From NCBI GenBank assembly GCA_963575645.1, contig OY754466.1, forward strand, positions 7,666,001 to 7,730,000: DNA of 64,000 nt. The letters are read 5' to 3'. The notes under the pieces are model-generated. The model worked only from the letters and a program-made list of their open reading frames with translations. It was not told the origin of the DNA and made no database searches. Position numbers and translations under genes: made by a program. Of this stretch, positions 11,301 to 20,971 are shown in pieces (within the stretch, counting starts at the first letter, position 1; each line of letters starts with the position of its first letter). Source of the stretch: Xanthostigma xanthostigma (lineage: Eukaryota; Arthropoda; Insecta; Raphidioptera; Raphidiidae).

Positions 11301-14300
11301 AGGATCATCCACTTCATCTTCTACATCGTTCCTCCTAATTTTTTCTCACTGAATCAAGAATTTCGCTATTGAGAGTGGTTGTATAGAGATAGCCTTTCTT
11401 ATACATTAGTACAATATTATTTTGCACAATTGACAGAACAATTTTATAAGAAAACTGTTTTATGATAATTTTAAATTTAAAAAATTGTCGAGATTCATAA
11501 CAAATGATCATGTATATTAGAATTATTTTTACAATTTACCATCTTAACTTGCATTGAAGTATGTTATAGTTTTTATTATTATCTATCTATAATGTTTATA
11601 ATGTAAGTTAGAAATTATAATAATATATGTAACGAATATTATACATGTTCATAGGCCCTGATGATGAAAATATATTTTTCGAAACGTTGGCCACAAGCGA
11701 TACACTGGTAAAGCTTATTTTCAATTGTTTCTCAACCAAATAAATCTCCTTCAAAACTAATGAATGTTTAGGATATTCACATTGAATATTTCTTAAAAGA
11801 AACTGAGTATTAATGTATTAATTTTATTGTTTTGTTCAGTTGGCAGTACGGAAGGACGAGTATCAGTCTACCTGAATCGATTAACCGGTTTTGACCACCA
11901 TTGTCGCGTGCGTTACAAAGTGCTCCTTGGCGAAGGAAAAAAACTTGTCGATAGCGGTGAACTCGATGATGTGTCAGATTCAGACGGAAAAGGTTACGGC
12001 TGGCATACGAGATCTAAATTCAACGATCTTGTACATAAGGTTAGTTAAAAAAAATTTTGCAATCCTATTTTAACATTTTTTTTAATCAAGTCATGTTAAA
12101 CTGTATATGAATAAAACATTATTCGGTTAGTGAAATATTATTTTGAACTTGACTAACATTGTCCGATATTTCTGTCCATAATTTTAATTTGCATGTAATT
12201 TTTTTTTATTTTATTGAACGAAACCATGCTTTTATGTGACTATGCTATATATAATTTTTACTTCGACTTCGTAAGATTTTTTTTTGGTACAGTAAATAAA
12301 TACAGTGAAACCTTGTTACAAAGTCAATTCAGAAGCCTAGTTGATTTACGATTTGAAATTTGAATTGGCGGTCAATTGGAAAGAAAAATTGACGGTCATT
12401 TCGGACGCTGAGTCGTTGATCGATTCTGAAGCCAATTCGACCGAAACGTTCAATTTCTTTATTTGTGACATTATGAAGCAGAAAAGCGACAAATAGTTTT
12501 TTATTACTCACGCGGGAAAAGTGGTATCTTTACGCATGCTGTTACGGTTGAAAAGTAGCTATTTTCATTTGCGTGCGGAAACTTTATTTGTCGCACTGAA
12601 ATTATTGTTTGCCGCACGCAAATTCAGAGAAAAAAACAAAATAATAACGGTGTTAATGTCAACGAAACAAACTGTCATTTGAAGCAGATTTGAGGTTAAA
12701 ATTTTCGAATATGGACTTTTATTCTTGACAATTTTAACTGAATTTACAACTTTTTAATGATTTAATTTTAATTTTTATTACTTCTAATTTATTTTTTTAA
12801 TTCGTAATAAAATTTTAATTAAATTTAATTCGTAATAAAAAATAGTATGTGCAACTCGTGCGGCATTGTCGCACTAGTTGCACAATATACTATTGTTCGA
12901 TTCTTTTTGCTAACTGAAGATTATTTAATGTGAAGATTATTCAAAGATTAATTCTGGTGAACTGATTCACATTCTGTGTGTACAACGTAGGAGGAAATAA
13001 TCAATATATTTCCTGACCCAGTGCACAAAGTACTGATACAACTGATTCACTTTCTAATTCAACCGGAGGTAATTCACATAAATAAAATTTCTCACTATTT
13101 TGTGCACGGTGTTTAATTTCTGTTAATAATATTTATTCACAGTCGGTGATGAAAGTAGACAGGTACACGATTCAATACAATGTACCATAAAAACAAAATA
13201 GAGTTAGTGCGGGGGTCGACAACCTGCGGCTCGCGAGCCGCATGCGGCTCTTTTGATACAAAGTTGCGGCTCTCCAGTTCCATATGCAAAAAATAATTAT
13301 TTTATTATATAAACACTTAAAAATCGTCCAATCGATCCATGATTGAGCACCATGTCTATCTCTCAGCCATTTCCACTCGCGTCTCACCCGCACCGCTCCC
13401 GTCGCGACGTGTTGTCCTTGGATATATATATTATACCTATATATACTATTATACTGAAACGAAAATGTTTAGTGGCTCTTTAAAAACTGGGATATTTTGT
13501 AAATTGTAACTTTTGGCTCTTCCGTCTCAAAAGGTTGCCGACCCCTGAGTTAGTGTTTTCAATTTTTCTGGAAGATTAAAGGATGAATCCTAGTGGCATA
13601 GGATCCTATGCATAGATCCTATGCCACCAGGATTCATCCTTTTTCTTCCAACATTTAAACAGGATCATCATCACTCTAAATTATTGGAGTTATTTTTCAA
13701 TTTTTCTGTTACGCAATCTACTTGCATCATCGTTCACAATATTTAATATTAAATCACGTTTTCTTCTTGAAGTAATTTAGCCCTTCTGTTACGGACTATG
13801 AAAAATTCAGGAAAATTATTTTTACATTTAATAAGCTAGTTACAACAATTAGGCTTTTGAAAAAAAAATAATTATCGATTTTTTTATTGTATTTTAAAAC
13901 TTTATTGATAATCGATGCGAAAAACTTTCAAAAAATTAATTATAAGCAATTTAAAATTGATAAAATATTTAAAAAAATCACGTGACTGCAAACGCACTAA
14001 AATTGTTTTTGACAGTTGTGACGTCATAATGGTAAAATGTATATACGCAGTATACTATCAATGGCTTCTACATGTGTATTGACTAAAACATTATGACGTC
14101 ACATTATGTTCGGGAAATGTCGGCGCGTTCTCGAAACTGGGTACAAAAATGTATTTTTAATTTGATATAACTTTTGAATTATAACGAAAATAAAAAAAAG
14201 AAAAATAATTTTGTTATAAAACTTATATACCTACGATCTTTCCATTTATGACAAAAAAAAATTTCATTCAAAAGCCCAATTATGTAAAACAAAATTGGCT

Positions 14301-17300
14301 CATAACTACACCATAAAAACAAAAATACAACTTCCCTATGGAACGTAACTTTATAGTATTACTAAAATCTATATTCAAATTTTAAGAAGTGAGTAGTCAT
14401 ACACTTTACTTCCCAGTGTAATATAAGCGGCATATTTTTTATGCACGGGGCGGATATGCTTTATATTGTTTCATTGCTTTATCGCTCCACTAAACAAACC
14501 GTACTATAATGATGACTACTCCTTAAATTTTGGTACTTTATTATAGCTTTCGTTCACTTTATCGCTATAGCCATGTTCGCGATGTGAATATTATTCAAAA
14601 TGGCTGCCGTGATGTGATTGGCTATTTCCTTTAAAATAAAAGGAAATAGCTAACCACAGCATCAAACGGCGCTTTTTTACACTGTTCTACAATAGACTGT
14701 AAACGCGTACAAAGTTATAGTGTTGATTATGCGCATTTTGACATTTATCATAATTCATAACCTCACTTAAAATAATGAAATTTGTTTTATTAGAATCTTT
14801 GAGTTGTAATTAGTGTACTTAATTTGTAATGGTGCAATTGGCCTTTGCGGCAACATCTTTATGATCTTTATGTCTATATAGACTTTCAAATTAAAATTAA
14901 TTGATCGAAGCTCCTAGGTTAAGTGAGGTTATGTTGCGTTAAGATTACGTTCCATCAGGAACCAGCCATAATGATTGAAAAAGCTTCAACTTGCATGACT
15001 ATTATAAATGCAATATTTTTTATTTAATATACAAACAATTGAAAAGTTGAAAGGTTTTCGCAAGTGCACGAAGTTTATATTTTTATATGAAAATAAAACT
15101 GATTTTAAACAAGCAAAAAAGACATGCTCAAACAACATCTATAATGCACGGTTCGAAAATAATAGCCAGTAATTCATACACTAAAATTAACATTGTATGC
15201 GTTCCATTGTTTCATGACTCACTCTCTATAATTTCCGAACCGCCGTATAAGTTAGGTTTGTATATATGTAAACATTTTGTTTTACGTGTGATTATATTGG
15301 AAATATATGTATAAAATACCTAGGTATATAAAAATTCACTGTAAAAATGACATCTGCATACAAGAGCGCCATCGAAATAGATGTAGGAAACATGGAAATA
15401 TTATATGTTATTACAAAGTAGCTACTGTTTGCTACAATTAAGAACACCCATTGTTACAACGCTATCAACATTAGCGTTGTAACAATGGGTGTTCTTAACA
15501 ATTATAGCAAACAGTAGCTACTCTGTAATGTATTATAGTAATACAAACTATACTGTAAAAGAACTCATCAATTATATGTTATGTTTCTTGATTTTGGAAA
15601 AGATATAGTTTGTAATTTCCAACTCGAGTCAATGTTTCGTATATATAACATGTACATTTATTGTAAATAGCTTGTAAATTGCGTATTGAGAGGCATATTG
15701 ACTCGCCGATGGTACATAGAACTAGTAAATAACTTTTTCCCCAAAGCACCAACACCAGTTAATTGGATTGACGTTTCTGTGAGATGCCGTTGTGTTGAAT
15801 TAAAAACACTGACGTATACTAGTGGACATGCCTTCTCCATGTATCGTTGCAGTTGTTTTTCGGTTAAAAGATAAAGTATTACTGTGGTCTAATTCATTTC
15901 TACTAGTCTGAGAGAGATAGTAGATTGACCACACATGAGTGTACGTGCGGCCTAATTTATTTCTACTAGTCTAAGAAAGATACAGAATAACCACACTTTC
16001 TACATTGGTAGAGCATGTCCACAAGTATAAGTCGATGATTGAAAGTTTATTCAGCGCCTCTGAACGGCGCAGAAGGTACTAAATACCATATTTATACTCC
16101 ATACATCTATTATTTAACTATATGAATCATTGTCTATCTACTCAATGTGCGGTGAGTGAACGCAACAAAGCGTAGTGAAAATATATCTACATCTCTTTCT
16201 TCGATGTAATTCCCTGATTTCTCCGATGATAGGATTGGTTGATGTACTTGCATACTTTGTCTTTTTCTATGACGTTAACATGGACGTACCCAGCTTTGGG
16301 CCCAGGAGGGGGCAAATTAGAAATTTCTTAAGTCGGGTCCCCCGTGCTTGTTTTGCCCCCCTGGATACGCCAATGCTTATGGCTTAAAAAAATACAGAAA
16401 TATATCTTTGCACCCTCATGGTTCAATTGCAATTTTATTCCTACGCTCGGTATAGAATAAAAGTATAGAAACAATAATAATAATAATAATTTATTAAGTG
16501 ATAATAAGACCGCGTTGTCATCTCATCGTTGTCATCGACACTGGACATAAATTTCTATTTAACGAAGTTCAAATATTAGATAAAGAGTCAAATTGGACAA
16601 AACGTAATATCAGTGAAATGTGTTTTATTAGAAAAAACAATTCTATTAATTATAGAACAGACACTCAAAATTTATGTACCTTAACTTTTGTTAATTGCTA
16701 TGGTTAGTAATTAATGTTTATTTTCATAATTATTGTTTTAAATAATTTTCAATTTGTACTTGAAAAAGTCTAAATTTATAGACGAAACGTCGTACAATTA
16801 TAAATATCTATTGTCCACAAACCTGCGAATTTTTTCTTATTATAAAAGTATATGTTATACTCTTACGCCGCTATAGTATTCCTCCATCATCGCCATTATG
16901 ACAGCGCATGCGCATTGCGCATAAACATATGTTTAGTACCTTCTACGCCGTTTAGAGGCGCCGGATGAGCTTTTAATTTTGAATACTTTCGTCGTATTCA
17001 GCGCATTGAAGGATCTTCAATCTAGTTAGTATATAGACAAGTGATTTTTATTCTTCACACTACCGTAGACTAAATAGAATTAAATTTTTCTGTTGTTTAT
17101 CGATAAGCACTTAAAATAAATAGTAACCTTTGATGTCGATAGTGAACATAGAAAAATGTACTTTCGACTTTGTTTTGTCGAAAATTGTTAATGTTAATGA
17201 CTTCACGCGCCATAGATGCGAACTTTTTTTTGTTGAACTGGAAGTACTGATATTTAAACGTGCTCTTGACTTATTTAAAACACGATGACACAAAAATAAG

Positions 17301-19001
17301 GTGCTCCGTGTAGACGAAGAGAAATAAGAGATTTTGTTTTTGTTTCAATGTAGGGCATCGTGCACGTTGAAGTGAAGATGTTAATTGCGAACACTATTTC
17401 GGAAGTTGCCGTAACGAGTGGTGGAATGACTCAGTCGGGAAGCGGACATTTGGTACCGACGCCGATTGTAGCTCAGTTGTACGATCGAGACAAACAGGCG
17501 TGGACACTGAAAGCCGATTGTCATTCAGAGACTGTGCGACTACATATGGTCTACAAAGATATACATAACGTTCCCAGGAATCATTTACGGTAAGATTAAT
17601 CTGTGATATCGGGATGGTAATATAAAAGATTTTCCGATATCATTGAAATTTGGTCAAGTGTATAATTTTTTGTCGGTAACACCATTTTGTTTTCTTGATA
17701 GATATGTATCTTGGCAAGCATATTTACTGCGATATCACGGTAAAACTGGGAATATCGAGACAGTTCCGTTACCAGGCGGTCCGTTTTCGCATTATTACGC
17801 CCAGGAAAATTCCGATGAAGGAATCATTATGGAAACAGATGTAACAGTTAAAGAGGTAAGTTTAACCGGTCAAATCAACAACTTATTATTTCACTTATTT
17901 CATATTATGAACTATTGCAGATCCGAGAACCGGGATGTCCCTATCTAACTGACAAAGCGCAAATGAGAGTTCAAGTCGAATGGGGAGAAAGTTATCTTTT
18001 GTTTCAAGCTACTTACCATAAGTACGATGATATATTTCGGATGCACAATTACCAAATGAAGTGAGTATTAAAAAAAAAATTGCCTGTGACGGACGGACAC
18101 CGGAGTGATTCCATAAATACTAGTGATGTGCCGGATATCCGTATCCGCGGATATCCGAGGGAGAAGAAAGATCCGTATCCGTTAGTTTTTTTGCGAATCT
18201 TTTACCTTATTAATTTTCAATTCATAGATGAAATTTTATATATATAGGTGATTAGGTAATAATGAAAACCTGTTAAATTCCATTCAGATTATTTTTTATT
18301 TTTTTAAATCGTATTTGGCACCTTTATATTGCAAACATTTATCGTAGTGAGTACCATACTAATAGTACATAACTCAAAGGTACTAAATCAGCTATCTTTT
18401 TAATGAGATATTGCACATCGATCTTTGGAAAGAGACAATCTGTTATGAGAGTTAACTCTTAAAGAGGTCAATAACTTTTTCCCATAACAGATAGTCTCTT
18501 TCCAAAGGTCGATGTGCAATATTTACCGCCACGTACTCTAAGAAAGTTAAGATCCGTATCCGCGGATCTTGAAACCAAAAATCCGTATTCAGATCCGTAT
18601 CCGCGGATATACATTTTTAACGATCCGGCACATCACTAATAAATACAGCTTTAATTTTTCGAACAAATGAAGTTTTGCTACTAATTTGCAGATTATTGGA
18701 TCTATTTGTTTTATTAGAATCTCGTATTAATAAGTAAGTTATGTTTTTTTGTTTGTTTAGACGTGAAATTTGCGCACTACAAGCTGAAAACTATGGACTA
18801 GAACGTCAACTGTTCAGCTATCAAAAAAGTATAGCGTACGCTCATTCGCGTGGGACATACAGCGACGATCTGGCAACTCCGGAAGGCGCAGCTCCCGTAT
18901 GCGATGACGAAGAAGACGAACGACATTATTACGGCCCGGATGCTGAAAGGCCTTATTCGCTCGGAGACAGGAGTCTGTCAACTGATACGGAGTACGCATG
19001 A
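5371..19001 (+). CDS. MATH-domain protein, eight exons, 553 residues
   Basis: Exons: 5371-5661, 9566-9717, 10148-10395, 11840-12039, 17354-17589, 17702-17855, 17921-18060 and 18761-19001. All junctions are GT-AG and the phases agree, giving 553 residues. MATH (TRAF-like beta-sandwich) domains bind peptide motifs in partner proteins. The first spans about residues 15-148, with HRWAITFSR and YVDFAFTLLNREH strands and an LYSRNFTDANGEF block. A His/Ser-rich, probably disordered linker follows (about 155-205). The second spans about 206-320 (FDWNIAVYP, GYGWHTRSKF). Residues 325-470 look like a third, more divergent MATH-type sandwich. A short helical, coiled-coil-like segment (about 468-500) and an acidic tail close the protein. 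I see no BTB, RING or protease domain and no signal peptide, so it is probably an intracellular adaptor. The start is the first ATG in frame; a second lies at residue 9. A GTAAAA follows about 20 bases after the stop and could be a 3' UTR donor. Confidence 0.85.
6104..7380. mobile_element. hAT-type MITE, copy 1, with nested insertion
   Basis: Terminal inverted repeats read TAGTGATGTGCCGGAT and ATCCGGCACATCACTA. They are flanked by a perfect 8 bp target-site duplication ATACTAAC (6096-6103 and 7381-7388), the hAT signature. Subterminal regions contain repeated ATCCGTATCCG units. A second element (6243-6974) sits inside it. The uninterrupted sister copy is at 18121-18638. Confidence 0.9.
6243..6974. 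mobile_element. Mariner-type foldback MITE nested in the hAT MITE
   Basis: Long inverted arms (about 6241-6505 and 6715-6976) begin TACAGCGTGTCCCATTTTAA. The element is flanked by TA on both sides, which is what Tc1/mariner elements duplicate. The sister hAT MITE at 18.2 kb has an uninterrupted TATATATATAGG at the matching place, so the empty site is visible in the same window. There is no transposase. Confidence 0.85.
7395..7560 (+). repeat. Fragment of a dispersed insect repeat
   Basis: It contains GAACGCGCTAATCTCAGG, a GAACTACTGGTTCG block and a TTTATCGAGGAAGGCTATAG block. I recognise this series as a very common dispersed repeat in moth and butterfly genomes; that is memory and not a search. 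Related fragments with the ATACTAATATTATAAAG start lie at 44645 and 47035. Confidence 0.55.
8110..8391 (+). repeat. Dispersed repeat family R1, copy 1 (left part)
   Basis: It contains GTGAGTGAAGGTAACAAAGCG and TATCTGCGTCTCTTTTTTCG, and a GGTTCGATTGCGATTTTATT block near 8351. Other copies lie at about 16090-16470, 44998-45400 and 59395-59540. It is interrupted by the hAT MITE at 8392 and resumes after 8659. An (AT)n microsatellite lies at about 8229-8249. Confidence 0.6.
8392..8659. mobile_element. Short hAT-type MITE
   Basis: Ends read CAAGGGCGTAGATA and TATCTACGCCCTTG. Flanks are ATCCTTGT (8384-8391) and ATCCTTGG (8660-8667), an 8 bp duplication with one mismatch. The interior is 268 bp with C-rich and G-rich runs and no coding capacity. 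Confidence 0.75.
10396..11839 (+). other. Intron 3 of the MATH gene
   Basis: The intron is 1.4 kb. It contains an inverted-repeat pair around a TAAAACATGAATAACGCGC motif (about 10735-10765 against 11033-11062). A GGCGTAACTAGTAGTCTAAG segment near 10672 recurs in inverted orientation near 39640. It also holds a Penelope-type 3' fragment with a hammerhead-like motif close to the 3' splice site. Confidence 0.65.
11630..11745 (+). mobile_element. Penelope-like element end with hammerhead-like motif, copy 1
   Basis: From about 11654 the sequence reads GGCC, CTGATGA, a hairpin GAAAA/TTTTC, GAAAC, GTT, GGCC. This is the order of a type I hammerhead ribozyme: stem I GGCC:GGCC, the CTGATGA and GAAA core boxes, stem II, and an almost absent stem III. 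Penelope-like retroelements are known to carry minimal hammerheads of this form. A second copy with the same flanks lies at 39720-39845. Cleavage activity is inferred. Confidence 0.55.
12714..12806 (+). repeat. Fragment of the TTAA-flanked element family
   Basis: This stretch is nearly identical to about 20153-20245 inside the complete copy at 19805-20508, and to 54613-54705 in the second copy. It shares GACTTTTATTCTTGACAATT and the following T-rich block. Both ends are missing. Confidence 0.65.
13210..13547. mobile_element. hAT MITE with GGTCGGCAACC-type ends
   Basis: It starts CGGGGGTCGACAACCTGCGG and ends AGGTTGCCGACCCCTG. A perfect 8 bp duplication AGTTAGTG flanks it (13202-13209 and 13548-13555). 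The interior carries the GCGGCTC / GGCTCTT motifs typical of a hAT group found across many animal phyla. At 338 bp it has no transposase. Confidence 0.9.
13578..13643. repeat. Perfect short palindrome
   Basis: Arms of about 28 bp, AAGGATGAATCCTAGTGGCA and its complement with one or two differences, flank the centre CTATGCATAG. It lies 30 bp past the hAT MITE. It could be a tiny MITE or a solo end pair; no flanking duplication is clear. Confidence 0.7.
15410..15529. repeat. Hairpin MITE of 120 bp
   Basis: Arms of about 52 bp pair almost perfectly. The left arm includes AGTAGCTACTGTTTGCTA, and the loop is ATCAACATT at about 15463-15471. The flanks are AT-rich with no clear duplication. Confidence 0.75.
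16053..16961. mobile_element. Inverted-repeat-bounded composite repeat
   Basis: A 30 bp segment containing GGCGCAGAAGGTACTAAA (16053-16084) recurs inverted at 16932-16961. Between the ends lie a copy of dispersed family R1 (16090-16470), which itself holds a short unit bounded by ACGTACCCAG and CTGGATACGC (about 16281-16376), an (AAT)n run near 16478 and a Penelope-type fragment. Confidence 0.55.
16753..16850 (+). mobile_element. Penelope-like element end with hammerhead-like motif, copy 2
   Basis: The sequence reads TTGTAC, a degenerate core, a hairpin GTCTA/TAGAC, GAAAC, GTC, GTACAA. Stem I (TTGTAC:GTACAA), stem II, the GAAA box and a GTC cleavage triplet are present, but the CTGATGA box is replaced by TTGAAAAA, so this copy is probably inactive. 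The downstream TTGTCCACA and CCTGCGA blocks are shared with the copy near 38703. Confidence 0.5.
18121..18638. mobile_element. hAT-type MITE, copy 2 (uninterrupted)
   Basis: It has the same terminal repeats as 6104-7380. A perfect 8 bp duplication ATAAATAC flanks it (18113-18120 and 18639-18646). It sits in intron 7 of the MATH gene, between exons 7 and 8. At 518 bp it shows the ancestral structure before the mariner-type insertion seen in copy 1. Confidence 0.92.
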
Positions 19002-19804
19002 GATATGTCGAGACGGCCACCCAGGTAAAACAAAACAACAGCATGTATAACCTAATTAATAATCCTTAGAAAATCATCGTTTAGTACCTCTGAGTAGAGA
19101 ATTTAAAATGTCCAGGCGGTTATATCTAGTGTCAGTTTTATTATTTTTTTTTAAGAACAGCTCCGGTTTTTGAGCGTAGCATCAATTCATATAATGCTAA
19201 GTTTTTATACAAAATTAATAAAAAAATGATTTCAAATCACTCGCGGATTTTTATGTGTAAACATTTTCACCTAAAATATGTGGCCGGTTCCAATCTTGAT
19301 TGCAGTTTAGTTTGAAACTTATCTTAGAGATGGCACCACTGTAGTAGCAATATGTTCAGCGGGTTGACACTCAATGCTTTTAGATAGGACCCTTATTCGA
19401 CTATTCTGAAGTGTTACCATTTCTAAAATAGTACAATCTGAATTGAGTTGGATAAAAGTAACTAAATATCAGTAAGCGGTGGTAGCGCTTTTTTTCCAGC
19501 TGAATTTATTTTGATTGATTTTAATGCACAATCGCTTTTCATAATAGTTTATAACCATTTCTTTTATCACAATCACTATTTTTAATGTTATGTTTAGCAC
19601 GTAGTCTTGAATTATTTTTGAGGTTATCTAAAATTCACCACCATTATTATTTTAATCAATGATACCACTCTTACCATTTGATTTCATTTTCAAACATTAT
19701 TTTTGTTGTTGTGGTATGACAATAGATTGGAATCAAATAAGAAAGTAGAAGGGGAGACTTGTGTCAACCCGCGGCCCCATACCATAATCATCATATGCAG
19801 ATTG
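19002..19804 (+). other. 3' flank of the MATH gene
   Basis: An AATAAA at 19217-19222 is a plausible polyadenylation signal about 215 bases after the stop. A GTAAAA near 19025 could instead be a donor for an intron in the 3' UTR. Nothing else is recognised. Confidence 0.4.
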
Positions 19805-20508
19805 TTAAGGAGGTTGAGCCGTTTTACGGAGATAATGAAAAAATTTTAAATAAAGTTTTTTTAATAGATTTTTTTATGACAAAATTTTCTGTAAAAAATC
19901 CAAAATCATTAGGAGATTTATAAAGTTAAAAATTAAAAGAAACTTTTACATGTAGTCTTTTGGAAAATATGTCAACCTAGCATGCAAACGGTACATTTTA
20001 TTTTTTTGCAAATAACCAAATAATGTCAACTGTTCCGAAAACTAACTATGTAAAGCATCGATGTCTTACGCATATTTTAATATATTTCCAATTTAATTAG
20101 AAGACTTCTAATCAATAAAAAAAAATATTAAACCTTAGCACTTTTTGATTATAGACTTTTATTCTTGACAATTTTAACTGAATTTTCAACTTTTTAATGA
20201 TTTAATTTTAATTTTTATTACTTATAATTTCTTTTTTTAATTATTTACTGCAAAAAATATGTAAAATACAGATATTTACATAAATTTATTTTTTCTAACC
20301 CAACTTTGTACAAAAAATTCAAAAGTTAGTCCATTAAGTAAAATACTGAAATAATTAATATTAAAAAAATATATTTATTTATGCCTTTATGACAATAATT
20401 TATTGGTATCATTGACTTATAACCTTTTGTAAAAAATTATTATGGAAAAGTTCCCATTTAGAATTCGACTAACTTTTGATTGGGACTGTAACGCATCAAC
20501 CTCCTTAA
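19805..20508. mobile_element. TTAA-flanked non-autonomous element, copy 1
   Basis: It is bounded by TTAAGGAGGTTGA and TCAACCTCCTTAA; TTAA is the site duplicated by piggyBac-type elements. About 700 bp, AT-rich, with no coding frame. A second copy at 53059-54969 has the same ends and interior but carries a 1.2 kb palindrome. Confidence 0.75.
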
Positions 20509-20629
20509 ATTTGTCGCTTTAAAGATGGTTATCAAACGACCTAACCTAATTTTTACCATCCCAAATTCCTGATAACAATGACAAATTCTCTGCTCGGAGT
20601 TCAGTATCTAATTTGTATCGTCTAAAATA

Positions 20630-20971
20630 ATGAATTGTTTCAATAGACGACAGCGGCGTAAATACGGCCGTCGTAGATTACCCCAACCTCAACCCTACAT
20701 TAGTAAATTGTCACCAAAACCATCGCCATTAGCAACCACTGTAGTGCATCTAGACAATAGTAGAATAGAAACATCTGACTGGTCAAACAACAACAACAAA
20801 CCAATGTTTAACACGTCTCTTTACAAGACAAACGACTGTGCAAAAACAACTGAACAACACCACTCGTGGCGAGCAAATCGCCGAAGCGCCGCTGCAACTA
20901 TTTGGAAAACTATTGCCGGCTTTGTTTGCTCCTTTGGTTCGCTGACCGTAAAAAAACCGTACAAGTTGTAA
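20630..20971 (+). CDS. Possible small single-exon gene, 113 residues
   Basis: I do not recognise this protein. The frame runs from an ATG in AATAATGA context to a TAA and is very basic at the N-terminus (RRQRRKYGRRR), followed by a Pro/Gln stretch, an Asn run and a TTEQHHSW segment. The base composition is more GC-rich and less repetitive than its surroundings, which favours coding, and it is not obviously inside a repeat. There is no domain, signal peptide or conserved motif I can name. It could also be a chance frame or part of a degraded gene. Confidence 0.3.
   Translation: MNCFNRRQRRKYGRRRLPQPQPYISKLSPKPSPLATTVVHLDNSRIETSDWSNNNNKPMFNTSLYKTNDCAKTTEQHHSWRANRRSAAATIWKTIAGFVCSFGSLTVKKPYKL

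Larger units (their letters stand above)
12040..17353 (+). other. Intron 4 of the MATH gene
   Basis: The largest intron of the gene, 5.3 kb. It contains a fragment of the TTAA element family (12714-12806), a hAT MITE (13210-13547), hairpins at 13578-13643, 14618-14651 and 15410-15529, a larger inverted-repeat unit at 16053-16961 and a Penelope-type fragment near 16753. No coding exon was found between these. Confidence 0.7.
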
